Assembly: GCA_023444705.1 (NCBI GenBank)
Contig: JAEXMB010000086.1
Span: 1-39,943, forward strand
Length of the DNA stretch: 39,943 bases
Source of the DNA: Pseudomonadota bacterium
GTDB taxonomy: Bacteria; Pseudomonadota; Alphaproteobacteria; Micavibrionales; UBA2020
Direction of reading: 5' to 3'
A model generated the notes under the pieces. The model saw only the letters and a program-made list of their open reading frames with translations, was not told the DNA's origin and did not search any database. Positions 31,010 to 39,095 of the stretch are shown piece after piece (position 1 is the stretch's first letter; the number at the start of each line of letters is the position of its first letter). Position numbers and translations under genes: made by a program.

Positions 31010-31984
31010 CTATCTGACAGTATGACCCATCGACCCCTCTGACGTGAAGATATGATCGACAAGTTTCTCGATGAGATTGACCGTTTTGCTGTTCCGGTCA
31101 CGATGCGGATTGAATTCTGCAATTTCCAGGCCAGAAAAGCCTGCTTTATGTGCAATGCCCTTTAAAATCGGCAAAACCTCGGCACTGCGCATGCCTTTAT
31201 CCTCGTGCGTGCCCACACCGGGGGCTTCGTCGGGATGGAACGCATCAAGGTCGATCGTCATGCCCCAGCCTTGCGTGCCGCGGGTTGCGCGCGCGTAGGC
31301 TTCGGCAAAAACGCTGGCAAAGCCGCGCCGTTGCACTTCGTCGAGCGTGAAGACGCGGATGCCATGTTTTTCCGTAAATTTCACTTCAGCGGGCTCGAAG
31401 CTGTGCGCGCCGATGATGCTGATATGCGCGGGGGAAATTTTTGCCGGAGCGTTTGCACCGTTGCCCAGCGATGTAAACGCCGTTAAGCCCTGGCCGGTCA
31501 GCGCCGCCACCGGCTGGCCGTGCCACCAGCCGCCCCATTTGCCTTCGTGCGATGTCTTGTCGGTATGCGCATCCATATGCGCGTCGATCCAGATCAGGCC
31601 GAAGGTGCCGTGATGTTGCGTGGCGTTGACGATGCCCGACCATGTGCCGATCGCGCTTGAATGATCGCCGCCAAAGACCAGCGGCAGGTGATGCTGGCTT
31701 GCGCTTGAATGCACGCTGTTGTGCAGGCGCGTCAGCGCCTCGGTCAGCAGGGGCAGGGTTTGCGCCTTGTCGGTGAGCGCGGCATGGTTGCCCAGATGCT
31801 TGATGCCAAGCGGTCCGTGCCAGTGCGGGGCAAAGCCGTTTTTGCGCAATGCGGCAATGATTTCCGCCATCGGCAGGCGTTCGGGCCCGTCTTCGCAACC
31901 GAAATCAGCACACCCCCAGCCGCAATCATAGCCGATGATGTCGACGGGGCGGGCGTTATCATTCACAATGGAAGGCGAAGTCAT
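31010..31984 (-). CDS. Arginase-family ureohydrolase (arginase likely)
   Basis: A binuclear manganese hydrolase that releases urea from a guanidino compound. With the start at 31984 it has 324 residues. Metal sites are GGDHS (His108), DAHMDAHT (Asp134, His136, Asp138) and IDLDAFHPDEAPGVGT (Asp245, Asp247). In the last motif the usual second Asp-Pro is His250-Pro251. ALEIAEFNPHRD-like GLEIAEFNPHRD follows. The N-terminus is unusual, with three cysteines in YDCGWGCADFGCEDGP, where arginases have a GxxxGxxxGP loop. Arginase, agmatinase or another ureohydrolase cannot be told apart with certainty; the overall pattern leans to arginase. No clear ribosome site is seen. Confidence 0.87.
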   Translation of the reverse strand: MTSPSIVNDNARPVDIIGYDCGWGCADFGCEDGPERLPMAEIIAALRKNGFAPHWHGPLGIKHLGNHAALTDKAQTLPLLTEALTRLHNSVHSSASQHHLPLVFGGDHSSAIGTWSGIVNATQHHGTFGLIWIDAHMDAHTDKTSHEGKWGGWWHGQPVAALTGQGLTAFTSLGNGANAPAKISPAHISIIGAHSFEPAEVKFTEKHGIRVFTLDEVQRRGFASVFAEAYARATRGTQGWGMTIDLDAFHPDEAPGVGTHEDKGMRSAEVLPILKGIAHKAGFSGLEIAEFNPHRDRNSKTVNLIEKLVDHIFTSEGSMGHTVR

Positions 31985-32111
31985 AGGAAAATCAGCCGGA
32001 TCACAGGTTGTTGATGGTGGTATAAGGATGGCCCCTGGCGGCGCAAAAGTCAAAGGCATCCGGCGGCAAACTGTGCCATAGTGGTGTCTTGTAAAGGAGA
32101 AACGAACATCC

Positions 32112-32855
32112 ATGCTGATGCTGTGCTGGTTTTACTGCATCCCGTTCATGAAGATGCTCTATTACGCCGCCGCCCCGTTGATGGCGGTCTTTGCGCTGTT
32201 CGTACTCAAGCGCGGCATCTACCGCGCGCGCCCCGGCCTGCGACAGACGGCCTTTGCGATCCTGTTCTTTGCGGCGGTCAAGATGTGGGTCTTTGACCTG
32301 CGCGACCTTGACGAACATGTCGTCTGCGCCACCGGCATACGTGCGGTGGAGGCGCTCTGCACGCCTGCGGGGTTTAAGGTGATCGGCGTTGTCGGCCTGC
32401 TGGGCCTGTGCGCGACGTCATACCTGCTGTTTCACTTTTACCGCATCACCCTGCACAACAGGGCGCCGCGTCTTGTCGCGCCGGAAACGCTTGGCATGCG
32501 CCGCTGGGCGAACATGACGATGCTGCTGGTCGTGGGGCTGATCTGCTGGACGCTGGCGCCGTGGGTGGGCACGCTGATCGTGGGCGAGGTGCCCGATATT
32601 CTTATAGGCCGCACGTGGCAATACTGGTCGCTGGCCTGCATCGTCATGCTGGGGGTGGGCTTCTGGCGTGCGGAAAGCTGCGACTGGACGGGCGGGCGCA
32701 GCAGCAACGCTTCGCGCCAGCGCGCGATGGGCATCAGGCCGGGCAGCCACGCCAGCGCCGCCTGGACGCCGCGCGATACCTTGTGGATGGCGGGTTTCCT
32801 GTTTGTGATTACGCTGATGCTGTCCTACGTCGCGCACGACGTGCTGGGCAAATAA
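32112..32855 (+). CDS. Multipass membrane protein of unknown function
   Basis: A 247-residue protein with about six hydrophobic segments (MKMLYYAAAPLMAVFALFVL, TAFAILFFAAVKMWVFDL, IGVVGLLGLCATSYLLFHFY, MTMLLVVGLICWTLAPWVG, and a C-terminal helix FLFVITLMLSYVAHDVLG). A hydrophilic Ser/Arg segment lies between the last two. I do not recognise a named family. AAGGAG lies 12 bases before the ATG, a little far, so the start is moderately certain. It is transcribed divergently from the arginase-family gene across 127 bases and convergently with hemB, 9 bases apart. Confidence 0.75.
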   Translation: MLMLCWFYCIPFMKMLYYAAAPLMAVFALFVLKRGIYRARPGLRQTAFAILFFAAVKMWVFDLRDLDEHVVCATGIRAVEALCTPAGFKVIGVVGLLGLCATSYLLFHFYRITLHNRAPRLVAPETLGMRRWANMTMLLVVGLICWTLAPWVGTLIVGEVPDILIGRTWQYWSLACIVMLGVGFWRAESCDWTGGRSSNASRQRAMGIRPGSHASAAWTPRDTLWMAGFLFVITLMLSYVAHDVLGK

Positions 32856-32864
32856 AAGCGCGGA

Positions 32865-33869
32865 TCAGTGTTGCGCCAGCAGACGCGCGATGTCGCGCGC
32901 GGCATAGGTCAGCACGGCATCCGCACCAGCGCGCTTGAAGCACAGCATCACTTCCATGATCGCACGGTCGTAGTCGAGCGCGCCTGCGCTGGCCGCTGCT
33001 TTCATCATCGCGTATTCGCCGCTGACGTGATAGGCCAGCGTGGGCAGGCCGAATTCGCGCTTGATGGTACTCAGCACATCCAGATAGGGCAGGCCAGGCT
33101 TGACGATCAGCATGTCCGCCCCCTCGGCCACGTCCTCGGCGGCCTCGCGCAGGGCCTCGCTGATGTTGGCGGGATTGAGCTGATAGCCTGCCTTGCTGAT
33201 AGGCTTGCCCGCACTGTTCGCGCCCACGGCCTGACGGAAGGGGCCGTAGAAGGCCGAGGCGTATTTCGCGGTGTAGGAGATAATACCGGTATCGCACAGC
33301 TCGTGCGCGTCAAGATGCGCGCGGATTTCGCCGATGCGCCCGTCCATCATGTCTGACGGTGCCACCATGTCGCATCCCGCCTGTGCCAGCACACGCGCCT
33401 GTTCGCACAGGATGGCGACGGTCTCGTCGTTGAGAACAGTATCGCTGTCCACGCTGATACCGTCGTGGCCATCGTGCGTATAGGGATCAAGCGCGACGTC
33501 GCAGATCAGCCCGATGTCGGGTACTTGCGCCTTGAGTGCGCGCACGGCGCGGCAGATCAGATTGTCTTCGTTGACCGCTTCGCCCGCATCGGGGGATTTC
33601 AGGTCTTGGCCGACGACGGGAAACAGCGCCAGTGCGGGAATGCCCTCATCGCGTGCCGCCTTGGCCTGTTCGACCAGCAGGTCGATCGACCAGCGGCTGA
33701 CGCCGGGCAGGGTTGCGATATCGGTTTTGGTTTTTTCACCTTCGCAGACGAAGACCGGCCAGATGAGGTCGGCAGTGCTGACCGTATGCTCGGCAGTCAT
33801 GCGGCGCACCCATGCGCTCTGGCGGTTGCGGCGCAGGCGGCGGGGAAGGTCGAGTGTGGTCGTCATCAT
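32865..33869 (-). CDS. hemB: Delta-aminolevulinic acid dehydratase (porphobilinogen synthase)
   Basis: Joins two 5-aminolevulinate molecules to porphobilinogen, the second dedicated step of heme synthesis. The 334-residue product has both active-site lysines: Lys202 (YTAKYASAFYGPFR) and Lys257 (LIVKPGLPYLD, Schiff base). The metal region reads CDVALDPYTHDGHDG, with Asp/Ala where the zinc enzymes have three cysteines. This marks the zinc-independent, magnesium/potassium-responsive class common in alphaproteobacteria. The start at 33869 is a tandem ATGATG. It follows the metallophosphatase gene by 22 bases on the same strand. Confidence 0.96.
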   Translation of the reverse strand: MMTTTLDLPRRLRRNRQSAWVRRMTAEHTVSTADLIWPVFVCEGEKTKTDIATLPGVSRWSIDLLVEQAKAARDEGIPALALFPVVGQDLKSPDAGEAVNEDNLICRAVRALKAQVPDIGLICDVALDPYTHDGHDGISVDSDTVLNDETVAILCEQARVLAQAGCDMVAPSDMMDGRIGEIRAHLDAHELCDTGIISYTAKYASAFYGPFRQAVGANSAGKPISKAGYQLNPANISEALREAAEDVAEGADMLIVKPGLPYLDVLSTIKREFGLPTLAYHVSGEYAMMKAAASAGALDYDRAIMEVMLCFKRAGADAVLTYAARDIARLLAQH

Positions 33870-33891
33870 CAGGCTTTCGCGAAAGGTCGGG

Positions 33892-34740
33892 TCAGGGGCG
33901 GGGCGGTGTGTGGCCGGTTGCTGGCGGCGGTGCTGGCGGCATCGCCGGTTTTTGCACGGCACGGAAGTGCGCGGCAGTCAGGCTGCGCGGCTCGGTAATC
34001 GCACGGTCGGGTGCCGTGGTTTCGGCCAGCAACAGATAATAATGCGGGCCGTACTGCCGGTTGATGAAGCGAAACACCCCGCCGGTGTCGATGAAAAAGC
34101 AATTGCCAAGCTGTTGCGCGCCGAATTGCGGCGTATGGCCAAGGAAGACGCGCGCAATGCCCGCAACGCCGCTGTGGTCGCGGCCTTCGATGCGGCGGCG
34201 GCTCCACAGTGCGATCTGCGCGACTTTCTGGTTGCCGTTTTCAAGCTCGCGCACGAACTGGCCCCACGACATGCCCTCGGGCACGTCGGCGTGGACGAAA
34301 CCGATGCGGTCTTGCGGCTGGCCGCTCTGGCCTTCGATCTGGATGGCGACGGGCAGCTGTTCAAACGCGGCCTTGATGGCCAGCAGTTGTTGCGGCGTCT
34401 GGCGCAGCATCCAGCCAAAACCGTTCTTGAGGTTCTTTTTGACGGTATCTGTATCAAGCGTGCCGTCGCGCATGCAGTGCAGGAACATCTGCTCGTGGTT
34501 GCCGCGGATGGCGTGAAACCACGGCTTGGCCAGATACTCGATGGCCTTGTGCGACAGCGGGCCGCGGTCGACCAGATCGCCGACGGAAATCAGGCGGTCG
34601 CGCGCGGGGTCGAAGTTGACGGCGCGCAGCGCATCGTCCAGCACGTCGAAAATACCGTGGATGTCGCCGACCACGAAATCCCGCCCCGCCGTATTGGCGG
34701 GCAGGGTCACGACGGGCGGGGTGCGCACGGGCTTGGTCAT
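33892..34740 (-). CDS. Metallophosphoesterase (PPP-type serine/threonine phosphatase-like)
   Basis: A 282-residue phosphatase of the calcineurin-like fold. The three metal-site blocks FVVGDIHG, SVGDLVDRGPLS and IRGNHEQMF are complete, and downstream histidines lie in FVHAD and FLGHTPQ. This is the small bacterial PrpA/PrpE and ApaH-like family, acting on phosphoproteins or dinucleoside polyphosphates; the substrate is open. The start at 34740 (MTKPVRTP) has GGAGA 4-5 bases upstream. A longer frame to 34800 is not needed. The C-terminal 25 residues are Pro-rich. It is transcribed divergently from the hydrolase at 34869 and upstream of hemB. Confidence 0.88.
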   Translation of the reverse strand: MTKPVRTPPVVTLPANTAGRDFVVGDIHGIFDVLDDALRAVNFDPARDRLISVGDLVDRGPLSHKAIEYLAKPWFHAIRGNHEQMFLHCMRDGTLDTDTVKKNLKNGFGWMLRQTPQQLLAIKAAFEQLPVAIQIEGQSGQPQDRIGFVHADVPEGMSWGQFVRELENGNQKVAQIALWSRRRIEGRDHSGVAGIARVFLGHTPQFGAQQLGNCFFIDTGGVFRFINRQYGPHYYLLLAETTAPDRAITEPRSLTAAHFRAVQKPAMPPAPPPATGHTPPRP

Positions 34741-34868
34741 TGTCTCTCCATAGTCTATAGTCGCGGGACGGACGATCGCGGGAAGCCAGTATCTTGCCAT
34801 AATTATTCAGCAAGATCAAGGGCCCGCAGGCACGCCGGAGAGCAACCCAACAGCAGGTCAAGACAGCA

Positions 34869-35987
34869 ATGACGACAGCGGTTTCTTCCCCCCTTACGGA
34901 TGCGGCAGTGCAAACGGAGGAGGTTGTGTTCGCACAACAAGGCCAGATCGGCATCATCACCATGAACCGCCCGCAGGCGCTCAACGCGTTGACGCTTGGC
35001 ATGGTGCGCAAGATGAACGCGCAACTTGACGCATGGGCCAGCGATGACAGCGTGCAGGCGGTCGTTATCCGCGGCGAAGGCACGCGCGCATTCTGCGCTG
35101 GTGGCGATGTGAAAGCTGTGGCGCTTGCCACGCGCGCGGCTGATCCGGGCGCGGCGACGATGGCGCGCGATTTCTTTTACGATGAATATACCCTCAACCA
35201 CCGCATCTTCACCTATCCCAAGCCCTATATCTCGCTGATCGAGGGCATCGTCATGGGCGGCGGCGTTGGCGTGTCGGCACATGGGGCTTTCCGCGTGGTG
35301 GCAGAGAATACAACGCTGGCGATGCCTGAAACGGTGATCGGCTTTTTCCCCGATGTGGGGGGCGGCTATTTCCTGCCGCGTTGTCCGGGACAAGTCGGCA
35401 CCTATCTGGCGCTGACGGGCCATCGCGTCGGCCCGACCGATGCGATCTATTGCGGCTTTGCCACGCACTATGTGCCGGCTGAAAAACATGCCGAACTTTT
35501 GCAGGCGCTGGTCGATGCTGATCTTGGCGACGCCGCAGATGCCAGGGCGGCCACGGGCGAAGTCATCGCGCGCTTTGCGCAGGAAGCCATCGGCGATTGC
35601 ACGCTGGCCCCCGTGCGCGAGACGATCGACAGATGCTTTGGCCATGACCGCATGGAAGACATCGTCGCCGCCCTTGCGCAGGAGGACGGCGAATTCGCCG
35701 CCAAGACCCTGCAGACGCTGTATGCCGTGTCGCCGACCAGCCTGAAGGTAACCCTGCGCCAGTTGCGCGAGGGGGCGACGCTGCACTTTGCCAAGGTTAT
35801 GACTATGGAATATCGCTTGAGCCAGGCGCTGGTCAAATATCCCGATTTCTACGAGGGCATCCGCGCCGCGCTGATCGACAAGGACAAACAGCCCAAATGG
35901 CATCCCGCACGCATCGAAGACGTCACCGACGCGCAGGTCGAAGCGTTCTTTGCGCCGCGTCCGGGGGACGAGCTGGTGCTGTCATAA
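34869..35987 (+). CDS. 3-hydroxyisobutyryl-CoA hydrolase (crotonase superfamily)
   Basis: Hydrolyses 3-hydroxyisobutyryl-CoA in valine breakdown. The 372-residue length exceeds simple enoyl-CoA hydratases (about 260) and fits this subfamily. The oxyanion-hole strands are AFCAGGDVKAVA and EGIVMGGGVGVSAHG. The catalytic Glu/Asp region is MPETVIGFFPDVGGGYFLPR. The C-terminal block LVKYPDFYEGIRAALIDKDK, followed by QPKWHP, is the subfamily hallmark. No strong ribosome site precedes 34869. It lies upstream of the winged-helix regulator on the same strand. Related ETF-linked genes sit at both ends of the window. Confidence 0.92.
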   Translation: MTTAVSSPLTDAAVQTEEVVFAQQGQIGIITMNRPQALNALTLGMVRKMNAQLDAWASDDSVQAVVIRGEGTRAFCAGGDVKAVALATRAADPGAATMARDFFYDEYTLNHRIFTYPKPYISLIEGIVMGGGVGVSAHGAFRVVAENTTLAMPETVIGFFPDVGGGYFLPRCPGQVGTYLALTGHRVGPTDAIYCGFATHYVPAEKHAELLQALVDADLGDAADARAATGEVIARFAQEAIGDCTLAPVRETIDRCFGHDRMEDIVAALAQEDGEFAAKTLQTLYAVSPTSLKVTLRQLREGATLHFAKVMTMEYRLSQALVKYPDFYEGIRAALIDKDKQPKWHPARIEDVTDAQVEAFFAPRPGDELVLS

Positions 35988-36063
35988 CGCGGCAACGCGA
36001 AGGGCTGGTCAAACAGAACCTAATGATTTATATTGATAAAAGGATCATGACAGGAGTTTTTGC

Positions 36064-36525
36064 GTGAACTCAGCGTATTACGACTCGATCAACCTTATCG
36101 AACGACTGCACCGCCAGTTTCTGGACGTGCTGAAGTCGGAGCTTGAACGCGCCGGTATCTTTGACATCAACAACGTGCAAAGCATGATTTTGCACAACAT
36201 CGGCCATGATGAATTGACCGTGGGCGAGTTGACCATCCGCGGCTATTACCTTGGCAGCAACGTCTCCTACAACGTCAAGAAGATGGTCGAGAACGGCTAT
36301 CTGGGGCAAGAGCGTTCCATCCACGACAAGCGCTCCGTGCGTGTCAAGCTGACCGACAAGGGCCGCAAGCTGCACGAAGCCGTCACGCGTTTGTACAAGA
36401 CACATGAAAGCAAGCTTGAAGCAGCAGGCCTGCCGTCCGCACGCCTTGACAGCATGAACAAGGTTCTCAACGATCTTGAAACTTTCTGGGCCGAGCAAAT
36501 GGGCAAGGGCGGCCTGAACGTCTAA
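36064..36525 (+). CDS. MarR-like winged-helix regulator, LdtR-type
   Basis: A 153-residue DNA-binding protein with a MarR fold. The recognition region is DELTVGELTIRGYYLGSNVSYNVKKMVENGYL, and the wing is ERSIHDKRSVRVKLTDKGRKLHE. It resembles the alphaproteobacterial LdtR group (in Liberibacter tied to L,D-transpeptidase and stress genes), where GYYLGSNVSYNVKKMVE is strongly conserved. The start is GTG 36064, with AGGAG about 7 bases upstream. Its targets here are not known. The gene ends at a strong hairpin terminator shared with the lipase gene. Confidence 0.88.
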   Translation: MNSAYYDSINLIERLHRQFLDVLKSELERAGIFDINNVQSMILHNIGHDELTVGELTIRGYYLGSNVSYNVKKMVENGYLGQERSIHDKRSVRVKLTDKGRKLHEAVTRLYKTHESKLEAAGLPSARLDSMNKVLNDLETFWAEQMGKGGLNV

Positions 36526-36545
36526 GTTCCTTTCTGCTCTCCAAC

Positions 36546-36580
36546 AAAAAAAGCCGGCGCCTTGCACGCCGGCTTTTTTG
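36546..36580. terminator. Bidirectional rho-independent terminator
   Basis: GCCGGCG (36553-36559) pairs with CGCCGGC (36567-36573) over a 7-base loop, with an A run before and a T run after, so it works on both strands. It lies between the convergent LdtR-like gene (ending 36525) and the lipase gene (ending 36595). It is the clearest terminator in the window. Confidence 0.88.
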
Positions 36581-36594
36581 TTGTTCGTATATGG

Positions 36595-37443
36595 TCAGGG
36601 GCGCGGCGGCGCGGCCCTGTGTTGCATCAGCGTATAAACGGCCAGCGACTGGCGGTTTTCGTCGTCGTATGTCGATAGCTTCTTGATCAGGTTGCGCAGC
36701 GTTTGCGCGCCGGTGACAAGCTTGCTGACCGCATTGAAGACGCTGAAAATTTTGCCCGTGATGGGTGTGGACAGTGGCGAGTCCTCCACCTTCTGTCCGG
36801 CATGGGTGGCCAGCGTGCGCCCCATGAAGGCGATGTCGTGATGAAAGTTAGGTGTATCGACCTCGACGGTGATTTTCTCGTCAGGCCCGAACAATCCGAT
36901 AGGGTCGTGGCGCGAGCGGATGTGGATGATACGGTCGGCCGGCAGTTTGCTGGCGCCGAGTTCGCGCAGTTTTTCCTGCGTGCGCTCGTCCGGGCCGGGG
37001 CTTGAAAAGCACCAGGCTTTTCTGAATTCCTGCACGCGCGAGATGGCGCGCGCCAGATAGCCGCCCAGCGAATGTCCGGTCAGCTCGATCTCGCGCGTGT
37101 TCAGGCCTAACTGGTCGCAGGCGGCGTTGATGAACGCCATCGTGTCATTGAATTGCGGCGGCAACCGGCGCGAGAAGATCATGAAGTTGGAGCGCAGGTC
37201 GAGCTTGTCGTTGGTGCCGCGAATGGCGATGACGGTGGCGCGCTCCCCGCTTGCGGGGTCGACGCGCTGGTAGACGGCGGCAAAAAACCCTGAGGTTGCG
37301 GTCGCAGGTGTCAGTTGATCGGACGTGGCCAGCATGGTCCAGCCCGCAGGCGGGTCGGCGCGGTCATGCACGTAAAGGTGCTTGCACAGGCAGGCACGCT
37401 CCGATGCGGTCGCCAGAAACAAGCGATCGAATTCCACTTTCAT
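36595..37443 (-). CDS. Class 3 lipase-like alpha/beta hydrolase
   Basis: A 282-residue alpha/beta hydrolase of the fungal-lipase (class 3) type. The nucleophile elbow is ELTGHSLGGYLARA (Ser125). An upstream oxyanion strand TVIAIRGTND matches the xFRGT motif of class 3 lipases, and an Asp (RSRHDPIGLFG) and a His in NFHHDIAF are plausible triad partners. No signal peptide is seen, so an intracellular or non-classically exported enzyme is likely; the natural ester is unknown. The start at 37443 (MKVEFDRLF) is preferred because TATAAT ends only six bases upstream of it; the frame itself runs seven codons further to an ATG at 37464. A CtrA-type box lies just upstream. Confidence 0.85.
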   Translation of the reverse strand: MKVEFDRLFLATASERACLCKHLYVHDRADPPAGWTMLATSDQLTPATATSGFFAAVYQRVDPASGERATVIAIRGTNDKLDLRSNFMIFSRRLPPQFNDTMAFINAACDQLGLNTREIELTGHSLGGYLARAISRVQEFRKAWCFSSPGPDERTQEKLRELGASKLPADRIIHIRSRHDPIGLFGPDEKITVEVDTPNFHHDIAFMGRTLATHAGQKVEDSPLSTPITGKIFSVFNAVSKLVTGAQTLRNLIKKLSTYDDENRQSLAVYTLMQHRAAPPRP

Positions 37444-37449
37444 GGCTAA

Positions 37450-37487
37450 ATTATACATAATCAAAAGTTAACGCATCGTTAACTTTT
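37450..37487 (-). promoter_or_regulatory. CtrA-type box overlapping the lipase promoter
   Basis: A perfect inverted repeat with 11-bp arms (37463-37473 and 37477-37487) and a 3-base centre contains TTAA-N7-TTAAC (37468-37483). That is the consensus box of the alphaproteobacterial cell-cycle regulator CtrA, and it reads the same on both strands. On the minus strand a perfect TATAAT lies at 37455-37450. The -35 position, 17 bases away (37478-37473), falls inside the box, the usual place for CtrA-activated promoters. The transcript would begin at or within a few bases of the lipase ATG (37443), so it may be leaderless. Confidence 0.6.
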
Positions 37488-37515
37488 GCGCTGTTTGCCC
37501 CTGAAAGCGTTGCGA

Positions 37516-38700
37516 TCAGGTGAAAGAGGGAATGCCCGTGATGGCGCGGCCCAGAATGAGGGCGTGGATGTCGTGCGTGCCTTCGTAGGTGTTCACGGCC
37601 TCGAGGTTCATGGCGTGGCGGATAACATGGTATTCGTCGGCGATACCGTTGCCGCCCAGCATGTCGCGCGCCACGCGGGCAATGTCGAGCGCCTTGCCGC
37701 AGTTGTTGCGCTTCATCAGTGAAATCGCCTCGGGCGCGGCCTTGTGTTCGTCCTTCAGGCGGCCAAGACGCAAGGCGCCCTGCAGGCCAAGGCTGATCTC
37801 GGTCAGCATATCGGCCAGTTTCTTTTGCACCAGCTGGTTTGCCGCCAGCGGGCGGTTGAAGACGATGCGGTCCATCACATAGCTACGCGCCTGATGAAAG
37901 CAGAATTCCGCAGCGCCCATAGCACCCCACGAAATGCCGTAGCGTGCGCTGTTCAGGCAGCTGAACGGACCGGTGAGGCCTTTGACGTTGAGCATGTTTT
38001 CGGCGGGGACTTCAACATCGTCCATGACGATCTCGCCGGTGATGGAGGCGCGCAAGCTGAACTTGCCTTCGATCTTGGGCGCGCTCAGTCCCTTCATGCC
38101 CTTTTCCAGCACGAAGCCGCGGATATCGCCGGCTTCGTCCTTTGCCCAGACGACGAAAACGTCGGAGATGGGCGAGTTGGTGATCCACATCTTCGCCCCT
38201 GTCAGGCGGTAGCCGCTGCCCGACTTCACCGCGCGGGTTTTCATCGATGACGGATCCGATCCGCCGTCGGGTTCGGTCAGGCCGAAGCAGCCGACATATT
38301 CACCGGTTGCAAGCTTGGGCAGATATTTTTGTTTGAGTTCTTCGCTGCCGAAAGTCGCGATCGGATACATGACCAGCGACGATTGCACCGACAGGGCAGA
38401 GCGGTAACCGCTGTCAACGCGCTCGACCTCGCGCGCGATCAGGCCGTAAGACACGTAGTTCACGCCCGCGCAGCCATAGCCTTCGATGGTGGCGCCCAGC
38501 AGGCCGAGTTCGCCCATCTCGTTCATGATCTCGCGGTGGAAGATTTCGTGGCGGTTGGCTTCGAGTACGCGCGGCATCAGCTTGTCCTGCGCGTAGGATC
38601 GCGCGCTGTCGCGGATCATGCGCTCGTCGTCGGTCAGCTGTTCGTCCAGCAGCAACGCATCATCCCATGAAAACGACGGCTTCAGTTTGTGCTTGTCCAT
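37516..38700 (-). CDS. gcdH: Glutaryl-CoA dehydrogenase
   Basis: FAD enzyme converting glutaryl-CoA to crotonyl-CoA plus CO2 in lysine, hydroxylysine and tryptophan breakdown, passing electrons to ETF. The 394-residue product starts MDKHKLKPSFSWDDALLLDEQL at 38700, with GGGAG 8 bases upstream; an ATG at 38715 has none. Signatures are GCFGLTEPDGGSDPSSMKT (FAD/substrate loop), AKMWITNSPISDVFVVWAKDE, and the C-terminal ARDMLGGNGIADEYHVIRH. The last is followed by EAVNTYEGTHDIHALILGRAITG, with the catalytic glutamate in YEGT. The ADMLTEI and R-rich ETF-contact patterns fit. It is transcribed divergently from the 66-residue protein at 38755. Confidence 0.95.
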   Translation of the reverse strand: MDKHKLKPSFSWDDALLLDEQLTDDERMIRDSARSYAQDKLMPRVLEANRHEIFHREIMNEMGELGLLGATIEGYGCAGVNYVSYGLIAREVERVDSGYRSALSVQSSLVMYPIATFGSEELKQKYLPKLATGEYVGCFGLTEPDGGSDPSSMKTRAVKSGSGYRLTGAKMWITNSPISDVFVVWAKDEAGDIRGFVLEKGMKGLSAPKIEGKFSLRASITGEIVMDDVEVPAENMLNVKGLTGPFSCLNSARYGISWGAMGAAEFCFHQARSYVMDRIVFNRPLAANQLVQKKLADMLTEISLGLQGALRLGRLKDEHKAAPEAISLMKRNNCGKALDIARVARDMLGGNGIADEYHVIRHAMNLEAVNTYEGTHDIHALILGRAITGIPSFT

Positions 38701-38754
38701 TGCGCGATCTCCCATAGACTGGTGAGCATATAAAATACTGACAGGCAGGGCCGG

Positions 38755-38955
38755 ATGACAGAGAAATTAGCGGGGCGCGAGGTGATTTTTGAATTTCATC
38801 CCGTGGGCCATATCATGAAGGTGACGGCGATGGACGTGGCCACGCTGACCGAGGTCATCATCCAGTGCCCCGTCAGCGCGGGCGAGACGACGTTCAAGCG
38901 CAACGCCCTGCTGCGCCTTGAATATGTGTTGCGCAAAAAAGGCGTGATTCTATAA
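38755..38955 (+). CDS. Small conserved protein, 66 residues (DUF6898-like)
   Basis: A 66-residue acidic-to-basic protein. REVIFEFHPVGHIMKVTAMDVATLTEV is followed by IIQCPVSAGETTFKRNALLRLEYVLRKKG. This layout, a beta sheet followed by a basic helix, recalls short alphaproteobacterial proteins labelled DUF6898; I give that from memory and am not certain. It has no signal or membrane segment. The start at 38755 lies 54 bases from the gcdH start on the other strand, so the two share a very short control region with TATAAAAT at 38729-38736. Function unknown. Confidence 0.72.
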   Translation: MTEKLAGREVIFEFHPVGHIMKVTAMDVATLTEVIIQCPVSAGETTFKRNALLRLEYVLRKKGVIL

Positions 38956-39095
38956 AAATCAAAAACATCCGCACAAAAACTGAACCCTTAAAAAATAAAC
39001 TATATCAATGGCTTAAATTTATCCTTGTCGATCGCTGTCGATGGAGTAGGGTCGTGCCATAACGTTTTTAAATATTATCGAAAGCGAGAAAACAG

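Noticed and set aside
33514..34872. 452-codon plus-strand frame opposite hemB and the phosphatase
   Set aside because: Antisense of two genes with full catalytic motifs.
34803..35903. 366-codon minus-strand frame opposite the hydroxyisobutyryl-CoA hydrolase
   Set aside because: Antisense of a crotonase-superfamily gene with clear active-site blocks.
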